Of a stretch of DNA of 64,000 nt, positions 23,118 to 33,189 are shown one piece after another. Source of the DNA: Dermacentor variabilis (Eukaryota > Arthropoda > Arachnida > Ixodida > Ixodidae); NCBI RefSeq assembly GCF_050947875.1, contig NC_134571.1, positions 1,503,001 to 1,567,000 of the forward strand, read 5' to 3'. Under the pieces are notes generated by a model. It did no database searches. It saw only the letters and a list, made by a program, of their open reading frames with translations, and was not told the origin of the DNA. Numbering within the stretch: the first letter of the stretch is position 1; every line of letters begins with the position of its first letter. A program made the position numbers and the translations under genes.

Positions 23118-23267
23118 ACCTGAAATCCTCATATCACCAACCAAGGCATTAAACACATTATGCCACCAGCTAACCTTAATCTTAACCTCACCTATTCCTC
23201 CGTTTCCAATTTTTCCCTGCCTCTCCCCTACCACTCAATTTATTATACTGTTCCACGTTTTTATGCG

Positions 23268-24123
23268 TATATCAACTGTACTACCCCTTTTCCCACATAA
23301 ACCTGCCCCCTCCCGCTTTTACTCGTGTCACCCGCCCATTTGTTATTCTGGTAGTGGCTCCACCCCCATTTTTTTGTCCTCCTTTATTTTTTAAAGCGAA
23401 AGCTTTACTAACTGCGTCGAGCAGAGTTTCACCGTCGCCCGCAATTTGACCGCAGTTACGCCGTAGCTAGCCTTGGCAACGCAACACGTAACTCACTGCG
23501 CCGAGCTCCACTGCCACCGGCTTGGCGCATGCGCTCTCCGCAGCTGGGTAGCCACCTGACCACGTGACTCGCCGCACGCCTGGCTAAGAAGAGCACCGAG
23601 CTCACCTAGTCAGTGTGAGCTTGGCCATGGATGAGAGCGAGGCTGGGCCATCTTCTTTGAGCGTTGCGTGGGAGCGGGAGGCTTTAAGCCGTCGTCGCCA
23701 AACGGCGGCTGACCACCCTGCTGATATTGCCCGGCGAGCTGCTTCGCTGGGGAGGGTCCGGAATGCAACAGGCATCGTACCGCCGAGATCAATGTAGCGA
23801 CTGCATTTGGGCCCTGTCTGTTTGTGCTTCGACCCTGTGCATATTCGCAGCGTCTCTTTGCCTGTCTAGCACTTGTGCTTTCCCTGTGGCACAACAGGCA
23901 TCGCACCGTAGAATGACGCATGTCTACCAAGCTTAATCACAGTCACGTCTAGCCACCAACATAGGCAGAGCCGTCATACCTAGCTTAATGATGACTGTAT
24001 ACCTAAGCACAATAATTACAGCTATATCAAAGGTTAACCAAGTGAAACCAAGACTTAACCAGGCTAAACCAAGCTTTCGCTTTGCATATCCAGTGTTAGC
24101 TGAGCTAAGTCGCGGCCAAATTT
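23268..24123 (+). repeat. Right inverted arm of the large PLE
   Basis: It runs from tatatcaactgtactacc to about gcggccaaattt and is the complement of 15943-16780. It includes the pyrimidine-rich 3' region after the PLE stop, the MDESE-type short frame and an outer part with repeated aaccaagtgaaacc/aagacttaacc phrases. Confidence 0.7.
23615..23797 (+). CDS. Short open frame, right-arm copy (MDESE type)
   Basis: The 60-codon frame contains MDESEAGPSSLS, then EREALSRRRQTAADHPADIA, and ends PPRSM with a TAG. Over the shared part it aligns without indels to the frame at 16269-16478 in the other arm. Most changes are single-residue substitutions. Function unknown; see the paired entry. Confidence 0.35.
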   Translation: MSLAMDESEAGPSSLSVAWEREALSRRRQTAADHPADIARRAASLGRVRNATGIVPPRSM

Positions 24124-25416
24124 TTTTCGTACTGGTCAGACGGCACTTTGTGTTTACCTAAATGTTCCGAGCTAAAATTTCGGGCAAGCATCACTTTTAA
24201 ATAATCTGTCTATGATTTCGAAACTCCTTTATTCTGTGGCGACTTCTGACTGCCATAATTTTTTATTCTTGAATGTCAGTGAGTGTGTGCGTTGCAGTGA
24301 ATGAAACTAAAGCAACAATTATTGGGATAGATATTGAAAAAAGTGAATTCAGTACTCAAGATTATAGCCACTTTGACAAGACCGACCAGGGGCATCTTCA
24401 GTCTTTTCTTTAGAACTTGCAAGCACATTGTTTGCTGTACTGTGTAAACCACCTAACAAGAGGAGCGGATTTTCACTTGAGTTCGACCATTATCCAAAGT
24501 AAGTCTTTTAGTTCTTTCATTGCATGCTGTTTCGAAAGGTAACTCGAGTGGTTAATAAATATTGTCGCAATTAGTATGCCTCTTCTGCAAGACGTACTTG
24601 CCAGGCACTTGCTAGCACAATTCCATTGTGGCCAGCAGTCCACATCTTGGCAAGGAAAAGGCAGAAGTGTTTCTTGCAGACGTAGTCTGTTGGTTGAATT
24701 ATGACCTTTTTTTACAGCTGCAGTATTTTTTTTTGTTTTGGGGGCACAGGAAACCTACACTCGTTTATCACAGGAAGCGTAGCCACTGTTGCACTGGGCA
24801 CAAGGCACTTCTTTCACATATATACATGTTAAGTCGTCACAGACATACAATGTTTTGATGGGCATACTAGTATGGAAGCATGTGGTCGTTTTTGCCACTT
24901 TCTCAATGAAGGAAAAGTAATACTTTATTCCTTGCACAATACTAGTTCTCTCACGAGAAAATGAGTTGCATTGTTGTTCAAATCAGTGCAAGGAGAGAGG
25001 GGAAAAAGAAAATGCTTAGATTGCATACTAGACCACAATGCAAGGCACCTAAGCAATGTTTAGAGTGCAGTCAATGTCACAAAAGAATATTCCAGTTAAG
25101 AGTTGCTAGGCGACATGCACGCAAAATCTGCGAACATTTGTAGGCTTATGTCGACACAGGTTGCCGCTGCTGAAATACTGGCTGGCGATGGAGAAAAAAA
25201 AAAAAATTGCAGACTCGTGAGCACCATGCTCCATAAGAGCTCACAAATAATCATTATGAAGATTGAAGTTCGTAACATACAATTTACAGCTAATTATTGG
25301 CATGCAGGCTTCTGCAGACTTCCATAGAAACTCCAGCGACACCAAAGAACCGACAGGCTACCAAAACAGGTGCTTGCTGTCTCCTAGCGGCAACAAACAT
25401 TCTCTTCCCATTGCAG
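24124..25416. other. No feature recognised
   Basis: AT-rich sequence with an A-run (25195-25206). No domain-bearing frame and no transposon signature seen. The right end is pyrimidine-rich before a possible acceptor at 25415-25416. Confidence 0.35.
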
Positions 25417-25560
25417 CAGCGCACCATTGGAACACCTTCCTTCGGACACGGTGATCTTGACACCATCAGCCATGATAAGGTCACACTGAGCTTTTCAGTA
25501 TGGCCAGTGAAGCATCACAATGTGTCTGGTTCATGTTCAGTTTACGAAGCCATCTTAGAG
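25417..25560 (+). CDS. Candidate host exon, family unknown
   Basis: A good acceptor (ttctcttcccattgcag) ends at 25416 and a GAG|gtgagg donor follows 25560. The 144-bp interval is open in phase 0 for 48 codons (QRTIGTPSFGHGDLDTISHD, then VWPVKHHNVSGSCSVYEAIL). I do not recognise it and found no partner exon that joins in phase, so it may be a chance exon-like stretch. Confidence 0.35.
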
Positions 25561-26392
25561 GTGAGGGTGCCTTTGTGATGTTGCCTGATGCAACCGAAAG
25601 CAATGGTGAAGTTCCTCACTTCCACATATCGTTTATGTAAGGGGTTGGCTCCCTCGTGCCTGTTGTCATACGAAAGAAAGTCAGTAAAGGTTGATCAGCA
25701 AGACTTTATTTAATCTCATTTTTCTTTGCACTACAGTGCCAAACATGCTCACAACAATGCTCCATAGTTGGCGAGGGTGAAACAGTGATATAGCTGCTAG
25801 GTGAATGACAAAAATTCTCTTAGTGATAAAGTGAACAGCAATCACTGACAAAATTGTGTCCTGTTAGGCACAGTCATTCACCCAAGTGAATGTGAGGATG
25901 CCCAAAGGCAATTTTTGTTTCTTCCTGCAGAACACTCATGTTTGCTGCATTTCATTGACTTAGTTTTGTTCTAAAATTAAATTGTACATAGAATGTTATT
26001 TGGGCATCTCTAAGAACAGGTGTGGATTTTTCTTCAAACAGAGAAGGAAGCAGCAGGTAGCTTGACATGATTTGTTTAATGGGGCTGCATTGCTATCAAG
26101 AACTTGATTAAATTGGTTGACCTGAAAGCAATTTCACCGTGACAAGGTACAATGCAAAGTCTGCAAGGTGTGTGAGCATTTTGTGACCCACTTACATGAT
26201 TACTTGATGCTGAAAAACTATCCTTGCACTGTGGTAGCCTCAAGGTTTGATAAGAGAAAAAATTCAGCCTTGTTGGTACAACATACTGAAAGCAACGTGC
26301 AAGGAAGCACGCAAAAGGTGAGAGTACATGGCACATGTGCTATGTAGTACTTCGACTGTCTGTGCGCTTTTTTTTTTGCACTTTACTTTCAG
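25561..26392. other. No feature recognised
   Basis: AT-rich sequence without a recognisable domain. It ends in a T-rich tract and an acceptor-like tttactttcag at 26382-26392. Confidence 0.3.
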
Positions 26393-26524
26393 TATGTCAA
26401 GGTTTGATGTTTTACATGATGTGCAAGAAAATTCTCAATTTGCCCGAGTTTTGCTCAGCAACATGCAGCCAAATACATTGGCTTTTGTGCAAGCTAGGCA
26501 ACCGATAAATTCTGGCAATCACAG
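26393..26524 (+). CDS. Candidate exon or first coding exon, weak
   Basis: The interval lies between tttactttcag and a gtcagc donor. One frame is open from an ATG at 26394 (MSRFDVLHDVQENSQFARVL...). Its phase does not join the exon ending at 25560 directly. No family recognised. Listed only because both splice signals are good. Confidence 0.25.
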
Positions 26525-26535
26525 GTCAGCGTGTA

Positions 26536-26640
26536 AGTGAACACTCGCTTATACTTACTCACCATTACTTCTTCCAGGCTTCACACTCGCATTCATACTC
26601 GCATCTGCTCACGATCGCAGGCACTTACTCAGGAAAACTG
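26536..26640. repeat. Minisatellite piece (CTCAC-rich), left of the PLE
   Basis: Irregular ACTCACATTCACACTC-type units resemble the longer arrays at 28868-29066 and 30552-31106. A PLE copy lies between this piece and the 28868 array, suggesting it inserted into one array. Confidence 0.55.
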
Positions 26641-27047
26641 TTTTAGTGCCCGAAAGATGAAAACAAAGAGAGTTAACAGGACAAGTCGCTTACTCACAAC
26701 TGAAAAATTTTATTGAAAGGAAACAAATATATGCATGTACAAAGAAAGGGGTGGGGAAGCCACACATGTGTGTCAAGGAACATGGGTTAAAGCATTCAGA
26801 GACAGAACTTAAAAATTAAAGATGGTCTAACTATCAAGAAACTTAAATTCCTTATCATGTAGAGATACCGAAAAAAAAGGTGGCTGACACAGTCATCCCC
26901 TCTTTTCCTTATGGGGTAGGTTTTTGCCATTTCACGGGTTAGCTGGTTGTTGCTCTTGAAGATAATCTCAGTTTCTTTCAAAACAGGACAACAGCTGCAA
27001 TCCCTACAGTGGGCAGCTAGATTTGATGCTCCAGATGACTTGACTGA

Positions 27048-27296
27048 CGCTACCCACTGTGGTTGCTCAGTGGCTATGGTGTTAGACTGCTGAGCACGAG
27101 GTCGCAGGATCGGATCCCAGCCACGACGGCCGCATTTCGATGGGGGCGAATTGCGAAAGCACCTGTGTACTTAGATTTAGGTGCAAATTAAAGAACCCCA
27201 GGAAGTCGAAATTTCCGGAGTCCTCCACTATGGCATGCCTCATAATAAGAAAGTGGTTTTGGCACATAAAACCCCATAATTCAATCTAAATTTTTA
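27048..27296 (+). mobile_element. tRNA-headed SINE (Ruka-like), second copy
   Basis: A 10-bp target duplication acttgactga flanks it (27038-27047 and 27297-27306). The head acccactgtggttgctcagt is A-box-like, followed by a B-box-like gaggtcgcaggatcggatcc. The body matches the SINE at 22534. It interrupts the PLE GIY-YIG frame. Confidence 0.9.
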
Positions 27297-27361
27297 ACTT
27301 GACTGATACCAAGTGTTCTCTTTAAACACATGTTGACACAGCTCCCTAACTGGCCTACGTG

Positions 27362-28669
27362 CAGGGTTTGTCCAGAAAGTAGTAGAACTAAATCTTATAA
27401 AAAAAAAATTGTTCCCCATTTTGACACATGGACTTAGTAGTTTTCAAAATATGCCCCTTCTGCATAAACACAGGGTTTCCAGCAACTCTGCCAATCACTG
27501 AAGGCTCCCTGGAACGCAGAAACTGGAATGCTCTTCAGCTCCTTCGTCATGGCCTCTTGAATGGGCTGGACCAAGCTGTGGTGCCGTCCTTTCATGATCC
27601 TTTTCAGTCGGGGGAAGTCTGAAGGAGCGACATCTGGGCTGTGGGGTAGCTGGGGAAGCTGTGTGATGCCATGTTTGGTCACGAAGTCCATGAGAGCAAA
27701 GGCGCACTGTCGTGATGGAGCCTCCATGATCCAGTGATTGTCGAGCAGATGCGGGCGCCATTTTCTGAGTCATTTAAGTACCTCCACGTAGAATGCAGCA
27801 CTCACAGTCTGACCAGGCGGTATAAACTCTGTGTGAACCACTCCTTTGCAGTCAAACAAGATGACTAACATCAATTTCATTTTCAACTTGCTCATGTGGG
27901 ATTTTTTCGGGTGAGACGAGACTGGGGTGTGTCATTCAGAGCTTTGTCACTTTGTTGCAGGGGTTGTACTCAAAGGGCACGACTTGTCTCTGGTGACAAC
28001 ATTGTCGAGAAAATTTGGATCGTCACGTACACAATCAATAAATTAAGAAGTTCTTCACAAATCACAAGATGTATTTGTTTTTGTTCATTGGTTAACACAT
28101 TTGGCACCATTTTTGCACAAACTTTCGTCAATCCGAAGTTTTCAATCACAATTTTGTGCACAACAGTTTTTGGCAAGTTTAATTGTTCTGATATCACCCG
28201 CGCACTCAATCTGCGGTCAGAGTTCAAAAGATTTCACACTTGCATCAAATTTTCATCATTTTTTTGCCGTTGAAGGGAGTCCTAACCATTGCTCATCTTA
28301 AACATGCCATTTTTCCTACCGAAACAATTTGTGCCACTCAAAAACGCTTGATCGACCCATGGCATCACTCCCATGAGCAGTCTTGATTATGTCATGGGTC
28401 TCAGTTGCAGTTTTACCCAGTTTGATGATCAACAAAACTTCACAGTGTAATGCTGCTCTAACAAATGATTCATTGTGCAGATGACAAAGCACTTTGAAAG
28501 GGGTTCACCTTAAACTCTATCTACACTCCGTGAAGGCTTGCAGATGACTGGCGACTGGTGTGCTCATAGCTAAGACCCCCCGCCACCCAACCAGCGCAGT
28601 AACATCCCCCTCCTTCACCACATTTTGGCAGGAAAAAAATCAGTCCTACTACTTCCCGGATAAACCCTA
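27362..28669 (-). mobile_element. mariner transposon in the PLE
   Basis: The ~1.3-kb unit has terminal inverted repeats. The left end starts cagggtttgtccagaaagta; the right end complements tagggtttatccgggaagta. The expected TA duplication is TA on the right (28670-28671) and TG on the left (27360-27361), one change from TA. The host PLE reading continues across the unit. Size and ends fit the mariner family. Confidence 0.88.
27434..28227 (-). pseudogene. Decayed mariner transposase
   Basis: Read on -: an N-terminal helix-turn-helix segment (28227-27970) with RRLSARVISEQLNL and KVCAKMVPNVLTNEQKQ, and then, after frameshifts, MKLMLVILFDCKGVVHTEF (first catalytic Asp). A degraded second motif (DNHW...) follows, then HSPDVAPSDFPRLKRIMKG and the tail WQSCWKPCVYAEGAYFENY ending at 27434. 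Stops and frame changes make it inactive. Confidence 0.85.
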
Positions 28670-28867
28670 TATACCTTGGTGCAACTAAACGGGATCATAT
28701 ACACTATGCCCATTGCACAATCTACAAACTTTGTGGTGTGCTTAATGTTACATTGCGATGGCTTCTTGCGAATATGCAAACAAATTGTCTGAAGTTTGTG
28801 TTTAGCTGAAAAAATAAACTCTACCTTGTAGCTAGTGCCTATGTGTTTTAATTCATGTGATGTTTTA

Positions 28868-29066
28868 TGCTCACTCACATTCACACTCATGCCTACTCAT
28901 GCGCACACTGGCGCCAACTCATACTCGCATTCATACTCACACTCGCACGTACTCACATTCTCACTAAAGTCTACTCACACTCAAAGGTACTCACTCACAT
29001 TCATACTCAAGTCCACTCCCACTCATGCCTTTGAAAATAGTGAGAGTGAGTGCACTCACGAGTGCA
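28868..29066. repeat. 42-bp-type minisatellite, array A
   Basis: Variable units are built from ACTCACATTCACACTC and ATGCCTACTCACACTC phrases. The array ends with tttgaaaatagtgagagtga and caccaacctatgcc, an end almost shared with array B. The unit length is a multiple of three, so open frames run through it (THTHRYSLTFTL-like), but they look like a by-product. Confidence 0.8.
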
Positions 29067-30551
29067 CCAACCTATGCCATTAGCTGTCCTCGCTGCACTC
29101 TATCACACTTGACACCCCCCACCTTCTTTCTCGTTTTTCTAGGCGAATGTGCACCGACGCATGCGTGTGTGCATAGCCTGATGAGAGTGTGCATGCTTGC
29201 TCCCTTCAGTCGTATTTCATTTCATTTATTTATTTTCTGAAAGTGCCCCAAAACAAGTTTATGCCCTAGTATTGGTGCACTAAGAGGGTGAGCTAAGGGT
29301 GGGCTAGTATTGAGCTAAGAGGGTGAGAGATAGGGCAAGTGACCGGCTGTTGGGCTAGTTAATCACCCATTCTTATTATGACAACTTACCTCAAAGTAGC
29401 AGACAAACACAGACACATACACTGCTGCCACGTGAGTATAAAGTGCAGTAATAAAAGTGCAAGGGTGTTCGCTCCATTTTCTGCCATATGATAATGTGCT
29501 GTCTTTTTTTTTTTTTCACTTATAACTTAGTTCTGCTAACAGTTGCATGTGTTTTTATGTGTTTTCATCCATGTGTATTCATGTGTTTTGCACTATCTTC
29601 TGATGCATGGAAGCTTCTCTCTGCTGCTGAGTGGTGCAATCATCGCATGTTCAGGGCCTCTATCACTATAGTGCAATGCTATGGCTTTTTCCATGGTAGA
29701 GTGTATAAGTGTGACTGTACGAGGACGTAGGAAGAAACAGACACACAAACACAGCGCTTGCTCTTGGCCTTTTCACTCCTATATGTTTATAAACTGCGTA
29801 ATGTTGGCAGCATTGGGCATAACATTGGGCATTGGGCTACAACACTAATAACACTGACATTCACATTGAATGAATAGGCAATGGTCGATAGAGCAACTGC
29901 TAAGAACAATTACTAAATTTTGCGTTCATCCTGTTTATTTAGGCTTTGCAGGCATATAAGACAAAGGAAACATCTAGCAACATTTCCATGCATTGCAGAG
30001 ACCATGTACTGTCACCCGTGGGATGGTTGTACAGCATCGTGTGAGGACTGGTAAAGTGAGTGAAAGCCGAACTATACACACGCACGTCTGACAAGCATAT
30101 ATGTCATGTATGATAGCATTTCACAATATACATAGAGATGAAGGGAGGGCACTGCTTCGGTGCAATGTCTGCTTGACAGAATTTTCGGAGCTACACGGGA
30201 AATTGCGAAAGCCTGCCATTGACTCCTTCTAATCTGTGTTAGGACTGCTGTTCCCAACCAAGCCTCCCGGCAGTCCCTTTAAGCTGAGTGGGAGGGGCCC
30301 TGCAAACAGCATTACAAATGATAATAGAATGATAAGCTCTAGCTATAAGTGGTCACCCACTTCGCGTCTCTAAACTTTTTCCAAATCCGAAGTGAGGCCA
30401 CTTTCGTTTAAAACATGTCAAGGGCACTCTTCTTATCGAGAAGGAAACAGTCTTAAAGACGTACATTGTCTTTTGCATCTTGCATTCTATGCCTGCCTAT
30501 CAACTCAGAAAATAAAGCCTGTCTAAAATTCTGCTCCTTCATATTCTTCGT
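29067..30551. other. Sequence between minisatellite arrays, no gene
   Basis: No domain-bearing frame or splice-paired exon seen. It contains ttcatttatttattttctga near 29218, a T-run near 29505 and a short tandem cattgggc/aacattgggc near 29811-29842. Confidence 0.35.
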
Positions 30552-31106
30552 TCCTTGCTCATACTCACATCTTCTAAAACCAGCAGGTGCTCATTCAAAT
30601 TTCCACTTGAACCTACTCACACTCGATGATGGTCGCTCACGCTCATGCTCGTGTCTATGCGACACTCGTACATAGTTACTCATTCGCGTTCATAGGCCCA
30701 CTCACTGACACTCCCGTTTATACACACGTCTGCTCACATTCACAGGTTCATACTCATGTCTACTAACCCTCATCGACACTCACTCACATTCACACTCACG
30801 TCCACACACACTCACCAGCACTGACATTTACACTCGCGCTTACTCACATGCACCGGTACTCACTCATGTTCACACTCATCTTCACACTCATGCCTATTCA
30901 CACTCACAGGTAGTCACTAACGTTCACATTCACACTCACATCCATTCACACACACTGGCACTCATTCATGTTAACACTCATGCCTATTCAGACTCACAGG
31001 TACTCATCCACGTTCACACTCAAGCCTACTCACACCCACAGGTACTCATTGATGTTCATACTCACGTCCACTCTCATTCACCGGCACTCACTCACATTCA
31101 CACCTT
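30552..31106. repeat. 42-bp minisatellite, array B
   Basis: The right part shows clean 42-bp periodicity: units starting ggcactcattcatg, ggtactcatccacg and ggtactcattgatg are 42 bp apart, while earlier units are 48-54 bp. The array ends cacacctttgaaaggagtg and accaacctatgctgg, matching the end of array A. It is simple tandem DNA, not a gene. Confidence 0.85.
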
Positions 31107-31636
31107 TGAAAGGAGTGCAATTGAGTGTGCCAACCTATGCTGGCAATATACTTTTGTAATATGTACACAATGTTTGTTAAGTAATGTGATTAGGCCCTCA
31201 ACTTTGATACCACGTGTTGGATAGGGCTGGTTTGTAATCATGCTAACTAGCCCATACTATCATGGATTATTATTATGCTGCTGGATATGCAACATGAAAG
31301 GTGCAAAATGGTACAGCCAGTAGCTCGCACTTCAGTGCAAGAAATGTCATAAAATTGCTGGTGTTCATTTGGTTAGTACACAAGAAGGCAGTATTTATGC
31401 TTTGTTGTTAGGGCTTTCTACAAACATGTACATCCACTGTGGTTTGGACTAATCTTTGGCCACCCCCTCCTGTCCTGCACATGCTTAAAGCTAGCTATAT
31501 CAGTCATCCAAGCCATGCGTCACTCATGTGATCATACTACAGCAGAGCCATCGAGATGCATGTATGCATACAAAGATCTCATAGCAGCCTCTATAAAATG
31601 CACTCAACTCCTGCAACATGCACATCAAGGCAGCTG
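31107..31636. other. No feature recognised
   Basis: AT-rich sequence without recognisable coding or repeat structure, downstream of the nrm poly(A) region on the opposite strand. Confidence 0.3.
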
Positions 31637-31916
31637 CTGTAAATACAAGATGTTGGACTAGTTGGTGTGGCATTCGGATGGGGAAACAGCGCGTAAGACG
31701 AGGACATTCAATAACACATGCGCTGACTAACAACACTGTCTTATTGCAACAAAGCATTTTTTATCCTTGACAATACATTTGACGCATGTGGGGGGGCTCT
31801 CCTGGTTCTATATATTGCCTTGTTGCAATAAAGACAATGTTGTTAGTCAGCGCATCTGTTGCTGATCTTGCACTGTCCTTGTCTTATGCGCTGTTTCCCT
31901 GTCCAGCTATAAATAT
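31637..31916. mobile_element. Coding-less PLE tail hairpin
   Basis: About 31679-31757 and 31818-31900 are inverted copies (ggaaacagcgc...gcgctgactaacaacactgt and its complement). The left side has ~30 extra nt with ggactagttggtg, like the extension at other PLE loci. A likely target duplication gctgtaaatac / gctataaatat (9 of 11) lies at 31637-31647 and 31906-31916. No RT or endonuclease remains. Confidence 0.65.
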
Positions 31917-32104
31917 CGAGAACAGAGTGATACACACTCATTATTGCCACAGAATATCTTAAAGGACAGAACTGTATCAGAAGCAGTTCATCATTGTTGC
32001 AGTACACAGAGAAATGTTTCACTTACTCTGTTTTTTAATTAATGATGTGTAATTGTAAGAACAATATGCCCAATATCATGAGAGTTCATCATGTGTGCAG
32101 CATG

Positions 32105-32110
32105 TTTATT
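32105..32110 (-). terminator. nrm: Poly(A) signal of nrm
   Basis: TTTATT on + is AATAAA on -, about 310 bp past the nrm stop codon at 32420. It is the first such hexamer I noted downstream, giving a modest 3' UTR. Confidence 0.5.
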
Positions 32111-32419
32111 GCAAGGGACGCAATTGACACATCCTCACCAGAATGCTGCTGAAAAAGCTGGGTTGGTGCAGAATATACAGATGGCAGTGTGGAGATAAGG
32201 ATAATACTACATACATAATGCAGAGATTTGTGCACAAATCATGCTTTGTACAATGGGTAAAGTTGCAGGAGCTAGCAACAGTGGCTAATGTCCACATGAA
32301 AGCAACAATAACATTTGTGTTGCCATCTACATGATGATCACTGATGCAGGATGACTGTTCTTGCAACGAAATGACTTCAAGGTTTGAAGCCACAGACAAA
32401 GTGAAGCCACAAAGCTGCC

Positions 32420-32692
32420 TCACTGTGCTGCATCTTTGGGAAACAGTTCCACCAGCTTGGATCTCCAGAAGCAGTGGCAATATCTGTAATCTTTCACTTG
32501 AGCCTTGAACCAGCCAAAAGGGTAGAGCGTGAAAATGAGTGCCAGAACAGCCCTGTCCAGGGTCATCAGAGGGTAAAACCAGAGAATGACACTCAGTGCC
32601 ACAAAGCTGGGATGCCTCATGTGTTGCAGCAAGTGCTCCAATTGCCATGACTTTGAGCTGGTGTACCTGCTGCTTTCTGCACTGTACCAAAC
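32420..32692 (-). CDS. nrm: nurim, exon 4 (C-terminal 90 residues)
   Basis: The acceptor cttctttatag precedes 32692 on -, and the stop TGA is at 32422-32420. The peptide begins VWYSAESSRYTSSKSWQLEH, continues LLQHMRHPSFVALSVILWFY, then TLDRAVLALIFTLYPFGW, and ends LVELFPKDAAQ. The RHP motif (residues 196-198 of the whole protein) and the following two hydrophobic segments match the end of nurim, a multi-pass inner nuclear membrane protein related to isoprenylcysteine methyltransferase-type membrane enzymes. Its function is not settled in the family. Phase 0 joins exon 3 exactly (...AGIKQ|VWYS...). Joined exons give 260 residues; human nurim is about 262 from memory. Confidence 0.88.
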   Translation of the reverse strand, partial: VWYSAESSRYTSSKSWQLEHLLQHMRHPSFVALSVILWFYPLMTLDRAVLALIFTLYPFGWFKAQVKDYRYCHCFWRSKLVELFPKDAAQ

Positions 32693-33189
32693 CTATAAAG
32701 AAGAGAGACATGAGCTGGATGCAGTTGTGCAAGAACAAAGGGGCTGGAGTGCATCAAAGTATCAAGTGCCACAGTTTATGATTCAGAGCAAGTATCAATA
32801 ACTAAGGTTCAAAAAGTGCTTTCACATTTCGAATGTGACTAATATTGTTTGGGAACTTGATCCAGTTTGCAGTATGCTGTCTTTCACATACCCAGTGAGC
32901 CAAGTTGTCTACTACTATAGCTTAGGCCACGAGGAATGTGCTGCCTTGCAGAGTGGACAGCACAGGCTGTCCACTCTGCAATGGGTGCCTGAAGAGACAA
33001 ATTTCTGCTGGCTGGCCCAGCAGACAACTTGGTTCACTGTGTATGGTTCCACAGGGCATGTACCTGAGCAGACCACTTGGACACTGCGTATGTGACATTG
33101 GTACGAGCCCATCCTTGGTCGATACCCTTGATTGGATGCACAGGGTGACACAAGAGGGTATGTAGCCTTAAATGACACTAAAGTGAAAC

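Larger units (their letters stand above)
15943..24123 (+). mobile_element. Large nested Penelope-like element with ~840-bp inverted arms
   Basis: Left arm 15943-16780 is the reverse complement of right arm 23268-24123, with many substitutions. Between them lies a + strand PLE polyprotein in pieces (about 19800-20835, 21890-22525, 22839-23117). It is interrupted by a Mag-like gypsy element with an RTE LINE, an I-type LINE, an unclassified block and a SINE. The right arm follows the GIY-YIG stop directly and so should be PLE 3' sequence; the left arm would be the inverted terminal copy. An alternative is that an older foldback hosted the PLE. I found no convincing outer target duplication. Confidence 0.65.
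26641..28860 (-). mobile_element. Penelope-like element, 5'-truncated, carrying mariner and SINE
   Basis: The element reads on -. From the right: FSAKHKL...VDCAMGIVYMIPFSCTKVY (about 28820-28672), then a mariner, then the rest of the GIY-YIG domain (27360-27297), then a SINE, then the C-terminus to 26796 and a 3' tail to about 26641. The 3' part contains aataaaattt on -. The RT is missing, truncated at about 28860 where minisatellite begins. No inverted tail copy is visible here. Confidence 0.8.
26796..28860 (-). pseudogene. PLE GIY-YIG domain split by two insertions
   Basis: After mental removal of mariner and SINE the - strand reads IVYMIPFSCTKVY, then GQLGSCVNMCLKR, then SGASNLAAHCRDCSCCPVLK and ETEIIFKSNNQLTREMAKTY. 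This is a Penelope-type GIY-YIG domain with its Cys/His-rich insert. The mariner sits between the Tyr codon and the Gly of the YxG signature. The frame then continues to the stop near 26796. Confidence 0.8.

Noticed and set aside
15943..24123. Large cut-and-paste (TIR) transposon with 840-bp terminal repeats
   Set aside because: The right arm continues directly from the PLE stop codon and no transposase or flanking target duplication was found. PLE inverted tails are the simpler reading, though not proven.
22534..27296. tRNA genes at the heads of the two SINEs
   Set aside because: Only A/B-box-like promoters are present. The rest does not fold as a cloverleaf, and both copies have target duplications and SINE bodies.
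26536..31106. CRISPR-like repeat-spacer array in the CTCAC-rich regions
   Set aside because: Units are contiguous, variable and lack unique spacers; it is a eukaryotic minisatellite with no cas genes.
32835..33095. Plus-strand frame with VVYYYSLGHEECAAL that resembles a short nurim segment
   Set aside because: It is on the wrong strand and does not fit the splice phase. The real - strand exon (32692-32420, acceptor tatag, VWYSAESS) supplies that region in phase.
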